A stretch of DNA of 64,000 nucleotides from an uncultured Prevotellaceae bacterium (GCA_902799765.1 CADCBZ010000026.1:1-64000); one strand, 5' to 3'; positions 1 to 8,345 are shown, counted from the stretch's first letter. The notes: generated by a model from the letters alone, not told the origin. Program-made: numbers and translations.

Positions 1-14
1 GGCAAGCGGGCCGG

Positions 15-31
15 AAAGGAAGCATTCCTTT
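15..31. other. short perfect hairpin
   Basis: A 7-bp perfect inverted repeat with a 3-base loop (AAAGGAA GCA TTCCTTT). It has no proper T-tract and could be the end of a gene outside the window. Little more can be said. Confidence 0.35.
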
Positions 32-33
32 GA

Positions 34-126
34 TGGAGGGAGATAGTCTCCACGGGTCACTCGGATGATCTCCACGGGTGACGGAGATAATCTCCATGAG
101 GGGAAAGGGATTATCTCCATGATGTG
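34..126. repeat. cluster of ATCTCCAyG repeats and near-palindromes
   Basis: Four copies of a tCTCCA(C/T)G core lie within about 90 bases, two of them followed by GGGT. Two sit in near-palindromes, GGAGATAGTCTCC and GGAGATAATCTCC. No reading frame runs through the stretch. The cluster lies about 125-215 bases upstream of the HU-like gene and could be an operator array or degenerate repeat DNA. Confidence 0.5.
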
Positions 127-213
127 TAAAGACTATCCGGATAGCTGGTAGATGATATCTCTTCGAGGCAAAGATGACGTTCCTTTCGCGACCCGCTTCT
201 CAGCCAGTTAGAA

Positions 214-242
214 TTTTAATGTTTAATTTTTAATGTTTAATG
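214..242. repeat. TTTAATGTTTAAT low-complexity repeat
   Basis: Two copies of a TTTTAATGTTTAAT unit lie directly upstream of the HU-like start codon. A similar stretch occurs at 40379-40410 before the RecD-like helicase gene. Such AT-rich iterations are common between genes in Bacteroidota. Confidence 0.6.
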
Positions 243-248
243 TAAGTT

Positions 249-854
249 ATGGCACAGAAGTTTATTAAGTCACAGAACAAGAACAGTAAAAGTATCGCTT
301 TCGGCAAGTACTTCGCTACAGCCGTGTATGACGAGAAGTTCATCACCACCGAGCAGATCGCTGATTTCATCCAGCAGCAGTGCTCCATCAAGAAGAGCGA
401 CATCAAGGCAGCCCTCGACGAACTGGGCGGTGCTATGAAGCACTTCTTCGAACTGGGTCAGAAGATCCGTCTCGACGGTATCGGTATCTTCAAGGTCGGT
501 TTCTCATCCATCGGCGTCAACAAGGTGGAGGATTGCTCAGCAGCCACCATCACCGAGCGCCGTATCCTGTTCCAGCCCGAGACGGAGCGCGTGGTGGTTG
601 GTCAGACCACGAACAAGGATGGTAAGATCGTCCAGAAGTACGTGGTGGCCAAGAGTCTGATCAAAGATGTGCTCTTCGAGGAGACGCACGAGAACACGAT
701 GAAGAAGAGTTCTTCGTCAGGCACTGGCGAGAGCGAGCAGGGTAGTGGCAATGGTGGTAACACTGGTGGCAGCACCAACGGCGGTTCAACCGGCGACAAT
801 GGCGGCTACAATGGTGGCGGCGGCGACGGCGGCGATGACCTCGATAAGGATTAG
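249..854 (+). CDS. HU-like DNA-binding protein with glycine-rich tail
   Basis: This is a 201-residue member of the Bacteroidota HU-related (histone-like) DNA-binding family. Residues 1-125 carry the HU-like fold, with the segment FFELGQKIRLDGIGIFKVGF in the usual position of the HU beta-arm region. Residues from about 153 to the end are almost only Gly, Ser, Asn, Asp and Thr, a flexible acidic tail ending in DDLDKD. The ATG at 249 follows an AT-rich repeat and has no clear Shine-Dalgarno. The gene leads a trio with the smalltalk peptide and an amidase, an arrangement repeated in many Bacteroidales genomes. The family call is firm; the cellular role beyond DNA binding is not known. Confidence 0.88.
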   Translation: MAQKFIKSQNKNSKSIAFGKYFATAVYDEKFITTEQIADFIQQQCSIKKSDIKAALDELGGAMKHFFELGQKIRLDGIGIFKVGFSSIGVNKVEDCSAATITERRILFQPETERVVVGQTTNKDGKIVQKYVVAKSLIKDVLFEETHENTMKKSSSSGTGESEQGSGNGGNTGGSTNGGSTGDNGGYNGGGGDGGDDLDKD

Positions 855-922
855 AGCGCTTGGGGCTTTGGCCCCAACGCTAATCCTTAAATTTTGATTT
901 TAGATTTTAGAATTGAGAGACT

Positions 923-1021
923 ATGAGTAAGAAGGAAGGTATTAAGTTTGTGGTACAGATTATCGTGTCGATTGGGTCGGCGATCCTGACGGCATTGGGT
1001 GCTGTGTCCTGTACCATCTAG
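923..1021 (+). CDS. smalltalk protein (32 aa)
   Basis: This 32-residue ORF starts MSKKEGIKFVVQIIVSIGSA and ends SCTI. It matches the Bacteroidales 'smalltalk' family: a lysine-rich start followed by one hydrophobic segment with a C-terminal Cys. It lies 68 bases after the HU-like gene and 12 bases before the amidase, the usual family context. The hydrophobic stretch suggests a membrane peptide. Function is unknown. Confidence 0.85.
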   Translation: MSKKEGIKFVVQIIVSIGSAILTALGAVSCTI

Positions 1022-1033
1022 TAGGGAGCGAGT

Positions 1034-1412
1034 ATGAGAGTTATCACGTTAATCGTTGTTCATTGTTCGGCAGTGAAGCCCGACCAGCTGTCCTCGGCCG
1101 CTCAGATCGATTCTTGGCACCGTGAAAGAGGTTTTCACCTCGGCATCGGCTACCACTACGTGATCCGTCGTGACGGAACGATTGAGCCAGGTCGCCCGGA
1201 ATGGATGATCGGCGCCCACTGCCACGTCAAAGGGCATCATTACAATTCCCATTCGATTGGCATCTGCTATGAAGGGGGACTTGATGCCCGCGGTGGACCT
1301 CCACCAGCGTTATCCCCGCGCTATGATCGTAGGGCATCGTGACCTCAGTCACGACCGAGACTGTCCATGCTTCGATGCGTATAAAGAGTATGCTGATCTG
1401 CAGCCGAAATGA
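1034..1412 (+). pseudogene. N-acetylmuramoyl-L-alanine amidase, internally deleted and frameshifted
   Basis: The first 87 codons encode a clear amidase_2 (T7 lysozyme-like) N-terminus: IVVHCSA with the zinc His, GYHYVIRRDGTIEPGR, HCHVKGHHYNSHSIGICYEGG. After GGLDA the frame is lost. The proper C-terminus continues in another frame as QRYPRAMIVGHRDLSHDRDC and on to a stop at 1410-1412. Roughly twenty codons that normally separate these parts appear to be missing, which also shifts the frame. Read alone, the first frame would end at 1342 and lack the C-terminal zinc ligands (H and C of GHRDLSHDRDC). The intact enzyme would cleave the MurNAc-L-Ala bond of peptidoglycan. A second remnant of the same C-terminus lies at 47512-47588. 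Confidence 0.85.
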
Positions 1413-1428
1413 TGAGAAGTAAAGTAAT

Positions 1429-1460
1429 CGCCCCCGTTAAGCATCGGCTTAGCGGGGGCG
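1429..1460 (+). terminator. strong intrinsic terminator
   Basis: A 14-bp stem with one G-T pair (CGCCCCCGTTAAGC / GCTTAGCGGGGGCG) and an ATCG loop is followed by TTGACAATTTTTT. It closes the HU-like/smalltalk/amidase unit. Confidence 0.88.
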
Positions 1461-1507
1461 TTGACAATTTTTTCAGGGGGATTTCTTTCTCTTTTAAGTT
1501 TTTTGTG

Positions 1508-1515
1508 TATCTTTG
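1508..1515 (+). promoter_or_regulatory. Bacteroidota -7 box TATCTTTG
   Basis: A consensus TAnnTTTG box upstream of the KilA-N remnant, with a long (about 165 base) leader before the start codon. No clean TTTG -33 element is visible at the usual distance. Confidence 0.6.
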
Positions 1516-1539
1516 CAAGAATTCACATCTTTTTCTTCT

Positions 1540-1614
1540 GAGCTTGCTCATAGCTCATGAAATGAATGTGGTATCTTTTGTGGCACCTGCCAGAAAAGTG
1601 CGTATTAGGCTACG
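1540..1614. repeat. left arm of inverted repeat bounding the accessory island
   Basis: Positions 1591-1613 are the exact reverse complement of 8276-8298 (23 bases). Further matches are a GTGCCACA block and the 12-mer GAGCTTGCTCAT at 1540-1551, which pairs with 8334-8345. The two arms face each other across about 6.7 kb. The left arm lies in the leader of the KilA-N remnant. Confidence 0.75.
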
Positions 1615-1682
1615 TCCTTCTATCGAAATAATATGCAGATTATTCTTATGTTTCGAATTATTTTACTACCTGATATATCACT

Positions 1683-2124
1683 ATGGCAAAGATTAATGTC
1701 CAGAATACAGAGATAACCGTCGTTTCTCATAATGACGATGACTACATATCATTGACAGATATGGCTCGTAGTCAGTTACAGGAGCACATTATCTTTCGTT
1801 GGCTCAGTCTGAAATGCACGATTGAGTACCTTGGTGAATGGGAAATGCTCTACAATCCCAATTTTAATTGTACCGAATTCGGTACATTTAGAAATATGGC
1901 GCGATATTGCCTACCACTTTGGCATGTGGATAAGCCCTAAGTTCCAACTGCTGTTGGTGAAGGAATACCAACGACTGAAAGCCGAAGAGCAGAAGATGTT
2001 GGGCTGGACAGCAAAGAGAGAACTATCCAAGATTAACTACCATATTCATACTGATGCCATCAAGAGCCATCTTATACCTGAAGAAATAACCTCGGCACAG
2101 GCAAATTTGTGCTTTAACCCATGA
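1683..2124 (+). pseudogene. KilA-N domain protein, deleted and frameshifted
   Basis: The N-terminus reads MAKINVQNTEITVVSHNDDD then YISLTDMA, typical of Bacteroidota/phage KilA-N DNA-binding proteins. After GTFRN the frame breaks. The family's later part continues in the next frame as RDIAYHFGMWISPKFQLLLV and AKRELSKINYHIHTDAIK, and stops at 2124. About 45 family residues seem to be lost at the join, and the C-terminal third is missing. KilA-N proteins are usually carried by phages and mobile islands. The 3' end runs directly into another truncated gene. Confidence 0.85.
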
Positions 2125-3034
2125 AGAGTGTGAATTAAAAAAATCACATATCTATCCCAAGTTTATTTGGGATTTCTTAAAAGACAAGGGGGGTAGTAGA
2201 TTCCGTTCTGTAAATGCGCCAACGAAAGTAATGCAAGATGGAGAAAAAGATTATTTGCTGGGCAATCGTGCTGAACAGATGTTTTCATTGCGTGAGAAGT
2301 GGTTTGCAGAGCATATCTTTATGCCCTTTTGTAATAATACAATACTGAAAACGAAAGCAAACTATGATAACAATCTATATTATTTTATCGTATCTGTTTT
2401 ATGGCGCAGATTCTATACTTTGAGGGATTACATCAAAGTTGAGTTAAGAGAGCAGTGTATGTTAGCTTTGGAGGAATGGCGAGAATATTTACTGAACGGA
2501 GTAACACCTCCTAAATTCAATCAAATTTATATGATGCCTATTACACCAGAATTATTCTTTTCGCCATATTTTTCATTTAACAAGGACTTCTATGTCACAA
2601 TAGAAGATTATAAAAGCAACAGAACAGATTTTTATCCTGTAACCTCTTATCTATTTACGGACTTTGATTCGGAAATCTATTGTGCACCAAATAATTATGC
2701 ATTCTTTTGCAAAATTCCACGTTTTTTCTTTTGGGCTGTGATCGAACGTAATGACACAGAACTTAACTTCGGAATACGTGTGAATCCAAAAGGTGGAACA
2801 ATTGATTTTAAGCGGTACAACATTGGAAATGGTGAGATTAAACGGTTTATATTCAAGCGTAGTTATGATGCTGAACAGTTGTATAGAGAGGCTGCAAGCA
2901 AATTGTCTGACAAGACCATAGATAAGATGCTAGAACACATGAAAAGGAAGGAGAATATTGAACATCTCAAAAATTCAGAAATGGGAGAATTGTTATTTGA
3001 AAGAGTTGAATACCAGTCGCAGTTAACAGATTGA
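2105..3034 (+). CDS. zinc/HNH-like protein of unknown function, 5' end lost
   Basis: The open frame extends upstream of its first ATG (2231) to about 2105 and reads CALTHEECELKKSHIYPKF. That resembles the CxxC...SHIIPKF opening of a family of uncharacterised HNH-like proteins. The following FRSVNAPTKVMQDGEKDYLL and FSLREKWFAEHIF also fit that family as remembered. The normal start and first Cys-containing turn are gone, because the sequence is joined to the KilA-N remnant. If translated from 2231 the product has 267 residues and lacks the zinc-like motif. Codon use is AT-rich, as in the rest of the island. It may be non-functional. No function is assigned. Confidence 0.5.
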   Translation: MCALTHEECELKKSHIYPKFIWDFLKDKGGSRFRSVNAPTKVMQDGEKDYLLGNRAEQMFSLREKWFAEHIFMPFCNNTILKTKANYDNNLYYFIVSVLWRRFYTLRDYIKVELREQCMLALEEWREYLLNGVTPPKFNQIYMMPITPELFFSPYFSFNKDFYVTIEDYKSNRTDFYPVTSYLFTDFDSEIYCAPNNYAFFCKIPRFFFWAVIERNDTELNFGIRVNPKGGTIDFKRYNIGNGEIKRFIFKRSYDAEQLYREAASKLSDKTIDKMLEHMKRKENIEHLKNSEMGELLFERVEYQSQLTD

Positions 3035-3180
3035 CTAATTGGGATATACCCGCCAATAGCATAGTAAAGAGCCAGTACTTCCTTGTTTACTAACCGTGCT
3101 GCACGATAGCGACTTTCCAATATCGCTTCCTTGATAGCCTTTACAGCCTCAGCATACGTCGCTGTTATTTGTTTCTACAT
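3035..3180 (-). pseudogene. YhcG/DUF1016-type nuclease N-terminal remnant
   Basis: On the minus strand the sequence from 3180 reads ATG TAG and then KQITATYAEAVKAIKEAILE and SRYRAARLVNKEVLALYYAI. This is the N-terminal (DUF1016_N) part of the YhcG PD-(D/E)XK nuclease family. Codon 2 is a stop (TAG where AAG would be expected), and the homology ends after about 45 codons at the edge of the previous gene. It is a dead fragment. Confidence 0.7.
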
Positions 3181-3219
3181 ATAAATAGCCTATAAAAATC
3201 AAAGACTTATTAATATTTG

Positions 3220-4065
3220 TCAACACGACTTTAGCTTGATACTATCCATGATTAAGCTTGCATTACAATCATTTTTATGTCGTTGATAGTAATCTTTCGC
3301 TTGGGAATTAATATCGCATGATTCTTTTATTTTATTTCTCCTTTTTTGAGGATCAACTATTTGTATTTGAGAAAAAAACATATCTGTCGTTACGCACAGA
3401 GTCCATACTGGAACATTGGTGTTTTCTAAAAGCTTTTCGACAAATACACATTCATCACTTAAACATGAAGTTAAGTAAACAGCCGATATTGTATTGTCTA
3501 TTTCTATTTCACTAATATTGTCACTAACAATTCGGTATTCGTTTTCAACATCCCACACAGTGAATTTTGTAAACATTATGGGTTCTTTGTTACGAAGAAT
3601 ATACCTTCTTATGTCGTTTCTCGTTATTATGCCATTTATAGGAGGAAGTTTGGGTAACTTATCTTTATAACATACAAATCCATCAAACACTTCAGATTTG
3701 TCCTTATAATTAAGATACAATTTGTTAAAATCGAATTCCATGCACACACCTCTCCCTTTGTTTGCATATTGTCCCCACATCATTGGGTTCTTGAATCCTT
3801 CCATCTGATCATCGTCTAGCGTAAAACTTAATTGACGAAAAGACATTCTTACATCATTAAATGCCTCTGTTAATGGGAGACAGCATGGATTGTTAACTTC
3901 AACTGTATGCTTGTACTCCATAAAATCATTAACATTTTCAATTGACCCAAGAAGGATTTTTTGGGAGAGCCAGATTTTTACAAAGCTCTCAAAAGACGTA
4001 AAATGAAATAATTTTCTTCCTCGAAGTGCTTCACAAGGAGGTTTCTGTTTATTTATTGTTTCCAT
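3220..4065 (-). CDS. DUF2971 domain protein
   Basis: This 281-residue protein has the DUF2971 hallmarks: RKLFHFTSFESFVKIWLSQK near the N-terminus, SIENVNDFMEYKH, and NPMMWGQYANKGRGVCMEFD around residues 92-112. No signal peptide or membrane segment is visible. The family is widespread and often found in mobile or defence-rich regions; its biochemical function is unknown. It stands alone on the minus strand, 145 bases downstream of the leucine-rich repeat gene. Confidence 0.8.
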   Translation of the reverse strand: METINKQKPPCEALRGRKLFHFTSFESFVKIWLSQKILLGSIENVNDFMEYKHTVEVNNPCCLPLTEAFNDVRMSFRQLSFTLDDDQMEGFKNPMMWGQYANKGRGVCMEFDFNKLYLNYKDKSEVFDGFVCYKDKLPKLPPINGIITRNDIRRYILRNKEPIMFTKFTVWDVENEYRIVSDNISEIEIDNTISAVYLTSCLSDECVFVEKLLENTNVPVWTLCVTTDMFFSQIQIVDPQKRRNKIKESCDINSQAKDYYQRHKNDCNASLIMDSIKLKSC

Positions 4066-4210
4066 TTTTGTATCATTTCATTGCTATTATTGCTTGCATA
4101 ACACCGTGTCTGCCCCCTTTATTACCTAATTGGAATATTAATTGTGTCTATTCCACCAAAGGATTAAAAAACAACCAATAAAAATTTATTCCTTTTATTT
4201 TCTCATTTAA

Positions 4211-5368
4211 CTATTTCCTTGTTCTAATTATTTTATTTTTGTAGATGATAAAAACAAAAAGAAGTAGAATTAAGGCTCCCAATATGAGAAAAGTGAAATT
4301 ATAATCATTTTCACTCCCAATTGCGATAATATCGTCAAATGAATTTTTCCGATTGTTATCGTTTTTATAATCATCCAAAATGTCTTTTTGAACATGTAAG
4401 ACTGAATGATAATAACAATTCTCAAATGCATCTTCGCCAAAATAAAGCTTATATGGAGAATGAATATATACATCTCTTAATTGGGAGCAATCTGCAAAAG
4501 CCCACTTACCGATATAAGTATCTTTTCCCAAAAAAGTTAAGGATTGTAGAGTGTCACAGGAGGAAAATGCCACCTCGTCGATGACTGTCACACTTTCAGG
4601 AATAGTAACAGATAACAATTGCTCGCAACTTTGAAATGCATATTTACCAATGCGAGTAACGGAATTGGGTATATCAACAGAAGTTAAACCACTCCAGGTA
4701 AATGCTCCTTCGCTAATATTTGTAACACTATTGGGAATAGAAATGTTTGTTAAATCCTTACAGCCACAAAATGCCAAATCGCCAATTACCATAATATCCT
4801 TGGGAATTATAGTGTTTGCACAGCCAATAATCAAAGTATTATTAGAGGAAATGATAACAGCATTACAATCGTTTCTTGAATCATAAACTTTGTTTGCTTT
4901 ATCTACCGTTATGGATCTTAGGCCAGAACACTCTTTAAATGCCCCAACTCCTATTGACAATACATTTAGGGGAATGACCAAAGATTTTAGACTTTCACAG
5001 TATGCGAATGCGCTTACATCAATAGAGGAAAGTTTCTCTGGCAGATTGACCTCGACAAGATTTTTACATCCATTAAAGGCCTCCTTTTTAATCCTTGTAA
5101 GATTACTTGAAAAACGAACATTTTTCAGGTTTTCACAATCACAAAAAGCCCCTCTTTCGATTTGGACAACACTATTAGGTATAACAACAGAAGAAAGGTT
5201 GTCGCACAACCTAAAAGCATCTTCACCAATAGTAGTCACTTTAAATTGTTTACCTCTATATGAAATCATTTCTGGTATAACAATATCACCAGAATATTTG
5301 TCGGGACTCTCTGTTACCTCAGCATCAAAACTACCAGAATAGATATTGTAAAAGATACCGTCTACCAC
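4211..5368 (-). CDS. BspA-type leucine-rich repeat protein with C-terminal membrane anchor
   Basis: About ten LRR_5/BspA repeats (pattern IPNSVTNISEGAFTWSGLTS) fill residues 25-320, followed by a membrane segment (about 358-376, FLILGALILLLFVFIIY) and a basic tail. BspA-like proteins are surface or periplasmic binding proteins. The 5' end is odd. The frame continues upstream of the GTG at 5368 into CLLPISLFAEKIV, which looks like the end of a signal peptide, but meets stops before any ATG. An ATG AAA TTT GTC lies nearby in a different frame. A frameshift or a truncated leader is likely, so export is uncertain. It lies 60 bases after the FtsK-like gene. Confidence 0.78.
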   Translation of the reverse strand: MVDGIFYNIYSGSFDAEVTESPDKYSGDIVIPEMISYRGKQFKVTTIGEDAFRLCDNLSSVVIPNSVVQIERGAFCDCENLKNVRFSSNLTRIKKEAFNGCKNLVEVNLPEKLSSIDVSAFAYCESLKSLVIPLNVLSIGVGAFKECSGLRSITVDKANKVYDSRNDCNAVIISSNNTLIIGCANTIIPKDIMVIGDLAFCGCKDLTNISIPNSVTNISEGAFTWSGLTSVDIPNSVTRIGKYAFQSCEQLLSVTIPESVTVIDEVAFSSCDTLQSLTFLGKDTYIGKWAFADCSQLRDVYIHSPYKLYFGEDAFENCYYHSVLHVQKDILDDYKNDNNRKNSFDDIIAIGSENDYNFTFLILGALILLLFVFIIYKNKIIRTRK

Positions 5369-5428
5369 TATCTTCTCTGCAAATAAAGATATCGGGAGTA
5401 GACAAATTTCATTTGATTACTATTTTTG

Positions 5429-7918
5429 TTATACATATAAACTTGAGAAAAGGTTCTCAAGACTCACTTCGTCTTGGATAAAAACTTCACGAGGCTTGCT
5501 ACCATGAGCAGCACCGACAACACCTGCCTTTTCTAACTGGTCCATTAATCTGCCTGCCCGATTATAGCCAATTGCGAACTTTCTTTGAATTAGACTTGTA
5601 GAGCCCTCTTGGCTAAAGACAATTAGACGTGCTGCATCTTCAAACAATGGGTCTAAATGAGTCATATCAACATCATTCACATAACATTCTTCTTCATCAT
5701 AATATGGATCAGGCAATTCAAAAGAACTGGTATATCCTTCCTGGCAAGAAATAAACTCGGTGATACGTTCCACTTCTGTTGTATCCCAATCAATGCTTTT
5801 ACCCGCTCTAAACAACATATCACCATTCCCTAACAATTCTTCTGCTCCATCACAATCTAGGATGACCTGAGAATCTATCCGTTCTGGCAGTCTAAAAGCA
5901 ATACGTGTAGGGAAATTAGCCTTGATTGCTCCTGTGATAATATCGTTAGTAGGACGTTTCGTTGAAATAATCATGTGAATGCCAACTGCACGAGCATATT
6001 GAGCCAATTGAACTATTGGGGACTCGAAATCTTGTCCCCTTTCTTCAATAAAGTCACCATATTCATCAATAGCAACAACGATATAAGGTATGAATCTATG
6101 CCCAATTTCGGGATTTAACTGACGATTTACAAATTTGTTGTTATATTCTTGGACATTCCTAACACATGCCATTTTCAGCAAATCGTAACGAGCTTCCATC
6201 TCCTTGCATAAACTGTTCAGCGTACTAACTGCCTGACCACTATTAGAAGCTATAACGGGTTCGTTAGGCAACGAAGCAAGGAATTGTTTGGCAATTTGAG
6301 CGTACATGCCAAACTCTACTCCATAAGGATCCATGAGTACAAATTTTAATTCTGCTGGATGTTTCTTATAGAGTAAAGATATAATCATTGCATTTAGTGC
6401 TATTGATTTGCCCTGACCTGTTGAACCTGCAATAAGGATATGAGGTGCTTTGGTTAGGTCAAACATAAAGACCTCATTGGCAATAGTTTTGCCTATCGCA
6501 CAAGGCAGTCCCATCGTTGTTTCTTGGAATTGTTTGGTGTTCAGAATACTATCCAAAGAAACAATAGAGGGACGTATATTGGGAACTTCTATACCGATTG
6601 TCCCTTTACCTGGTATTGGTATTAGAATCTGAACATTATGCGAACACAATGCTAAAGCTAAATCATCTTCTAATCCTCTTAATTTAGAAGCATTCACACC
6701 AGGAGCAAGTATTATCTCATATAAAGTGATTCTTGGACCAACGGTGGCTTTAATAGAAGATATTTCTATGCCAAAGCTTCGCAAAGTTTCCACAATACGA
6801 TTCTTATTGGCTGCTTGTTCTTCCATATTGATGTATGATTTTCCATTAGAATCATACCTCTTCAATAAGTCAAGGGTCGGATAGTGATAGTTTTCCAAAT
6901 CCATTTTTGGGGAGTATGGATATAAAAAATCCTTTTTCCCCTCTTCCTCACTAGACTCTTCCACAAATCCTCCATTGATAGTATTTCTGTTATCGACAGT
7001 ATCCGAGGTAGTACCTGTTCCTTCTTTTGTTGTGCCATCAGTACATTTTGCAACTATATTAGTATTATAATCAATATCTTTTTCTTTTTCACCATCTTCG
7101 CCATAATTAATATCTGTTATGTTAGCACCATCTTTTTCATTAATATGAGTGGTTCTTTGATGTATAATATAGAAAAAGACGACTGCTACTATAGCAAGAA
7201 TTACAGTCAGTCCAAATATACCTATATTATTCTCTAGTACCATTGCGATGTATGCTCCATGGTCTCCTCCTGCATTAAAAACGTTCTTATAAAGAAGCGG
7301 ATTTATAAATTCAGCAAAGAATACGCTTCCCCATACCATGATTAGTATGAACGAGAAGAAACACCTCCATAGGTTCGGCATATGTATTCCGAACATCTTG
7401 AGTGATACTACTAAAAAGAATAATGGTATTAAAAATGCGGGATACCCCAAACATCTAGATATGAAGAACCAAGATGTATATGCCCCCCAACCACCACAAA
7501 TATTATGAAATTCAAGTTTGGAACTAAGAACATCTCCGGCCATCGGACTTTCAATAATACGTTGATCAATATCAGCAGTAAATAAATAGGAGATAAAACT
7601 AATCAATGTGATAATAGAAAGGAATAACAGAACCCCTCCTATAAGTTTTAGTGCATTTTTGTTAAACTTCCCTGCTTCTTCAGTAGTAGAATCTGTATAA
7701 TTTAGAAAAGAATTAGTGTTTTCTTCTTTTTGGGGGATAGAAACTTTATCACGCCTATATAATCCTGTACCAGGAAGTCCAGCATTAACATAGGTTCCTT
7801 TAGGACCAAATGTTACACTAGCTCCTTTTACACCAACATTGGCGCTTATACCACTTTTGCTGATATTAATATGAATACCGGGCAATATCTTAATTCTTTT
7901 TCTATATCTCCAACCCAT
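5429..7918 (-). CDS. DUF4236-FtsK fusion DNA translocase
   Basis: This 829-residue protein begins with a DUF4236 domain (residues 1-56, MGWRYRKRIKILPGIHINIS then KSGISANVGVKGASVTFGPK). Four membrane segments follow (about 91-113, 151-175, 184-205, 232-252), as in FtsK. The RecA-like motor has a Walker A, GSTGQGKS, preceded by HILIA, and a Walker B-like IVVAIDEYGDF. The C-terminus carries an FtsK-gamma winged helix (SLIQRKFAIGYNRAGRLMDQ). So it has a full anchor, motor and DNA-reading domain plus an extra N-terminal module. It is preceded by an XRE regulator (17-base gap) and followed by an LRR protein. It is probably an accessory translocase rather than the cell-division FtsK. The role of DUF4236 is not known. 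Confidence 0.85.
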   Translation of the reverse strand: MGWRYRKRIKILPGIHINISKSGISANVGVKGASVTFGPKGTYVNAGLPGTGLYRRDKVSIPQKEENTNSFLNYTDSTTEEAGKFNKNALKLIGGVLLFLSIITLISFISYLFTADIDQRIIESPMAGDVLSSKLEFHNICGGWGAYTSWFFISRCLGYPAFLIPLFFLVVSLKMFGIHMPNLWRCFFSFILIMVWGSVFFAEFINPLLYKNVFNAGGDHGAYIAMVLENNIGIFGLTVILAIVAVVFFYIIHQRTTHINEKDGANITDINYGEDGEKEKDIDYNTNIVAKCTDGTTKEGTGTTSDTVDNRNTINGGFVEESSEEEGKKDFLYPYSPKMDLENYHYPTLDLLKRYDSNGKSYINMEEQAANKNRIVETLRSFGIEISSIKATVGPRITLYEIILAPGVNASKLRGLEDDLALALCSHNVQILIPIPGKGTIGIEVPNIRPSIVSLDSILNTKQFQETTMGLPCAIGKTIANEVFMFDLTKAPHILIAGSTGQGKSIALNAMIISLLYKKHPAELKFVLMDPYGVEFGMYAQIAKQFLASLPNEPVIASNSGQAVSTLNSLCKEMEARYDLLKMACVRNVQEYNNKFVNRQLNPEIGHRFIPYIVVAIDEYGDFIEERGQDFESPIVQLAQYARAVGIHMIISTKRPTNDIITGAIKANFPTRIAFRLPERIDSQVILDCDGAEELLGNGDMLFRAGKSIDWDTTEVERITEFISCQEGYTSSFELPDPYYDEEECYVNDVDMTHLDPLFEDAARLIVFSQEGSTSLIQRKFAIGYNRAGRLMDQLEKAGVVGAAHGSKPREVFIQDEVSLENLFSSLYV

Positions 7919-7935
7919 AATCCAATATCTTTGTT

Positions 7936-8157
7936 CTAGCTTTTACTTACAGATTCCATGAATTTTTTGTTGTATAATTCTTCTACACCAACTTCCAATA
8001 GTTTTGAGATTTTTGCTAAAGTTTCAATATCAGGTTGGGAAGAATTGGTACACCACTTGGAAACTGTAGATGGACTCACTCCAAGTTCCTCGGATAACCA
8101 TTTACTGGTTTTCTTCTGTTCCACTAACACTAATTTCAGGCGATTAACGTCTTGCAT
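7936..8157 (-). CDS. XRE-family helix-turn-helix regulator
   Basis: This small DNA-binding protein (73 residues from the second ATG) contains a clear HTH: KKTSKWLSEELGVSPSTVSK then QPDIETLAKISKLLEVGVEE. The ATG at 8157 fits the promoter at 8183-8213 better than the ATG at 8166. It lies immediately upstream of the DUF4236-FtsK gene and is probably co-transcribed with it, so autoregulation of the set is a reasonable inference. Confidence 0.85.
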   Translation of the reverse strand: MQDVNRLKLVLVEQKKTSKWLSEELGVSPSTVSKWCTNSSQPDIETLAKISKLLEVGVEELYNKKFMESVSKS

Positions 8158-8182
8158 ACATTTCAAATTTTTAGTTTGGGTG

Positions 8183-8213
8183 TAAAGTTAGTGAAAACTA
8201 TTCATCCTACAAA
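8183..8213 (-). promoter_or_regulatory. promoter of the XRE-FtsK unit
   Basis: Read on the minus strand: TTTG (8213-8210), 19 bases, then TAACTTTA (8190-8183). The last base of the -7 box departs from TAnnTTTG, and the peptide gene promoter at 61331-61361 has the same variant. Confidence 0.65.
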
Positions 8214-8275
8214 GAAGAAAGTTCTTTTTTTAGAGTTTTTTATGAACATATGCCACAATAGCTCCGTTGAAGGGT

Positions 8276-8345
8276 GTAGCCTAATACGCACTTTTCTGTG
8301 AAGTGCCACACAAAGATGCGTGTCTGCTTTCTGATGAGCAAGCTC
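8276..8345. repeat. right arm of inverted repeat bounding the accessory island
   Basis: Positions 8276-8298 pair exactly with 1591-1613, and 8334-8345 pair with 1540-1551. The arm faces inward on the minus strand and lies upstream of the XRE promoter. Confidence 0.75.

Noticed and set aside
5429-7918. The housekeeping cell-division FtsK
   Set aside because: The DUF4236 fusion, the island location with AT-rich codons and the linked XRE regulator argue for an accessory copy. A full genome would be needed to be certain.
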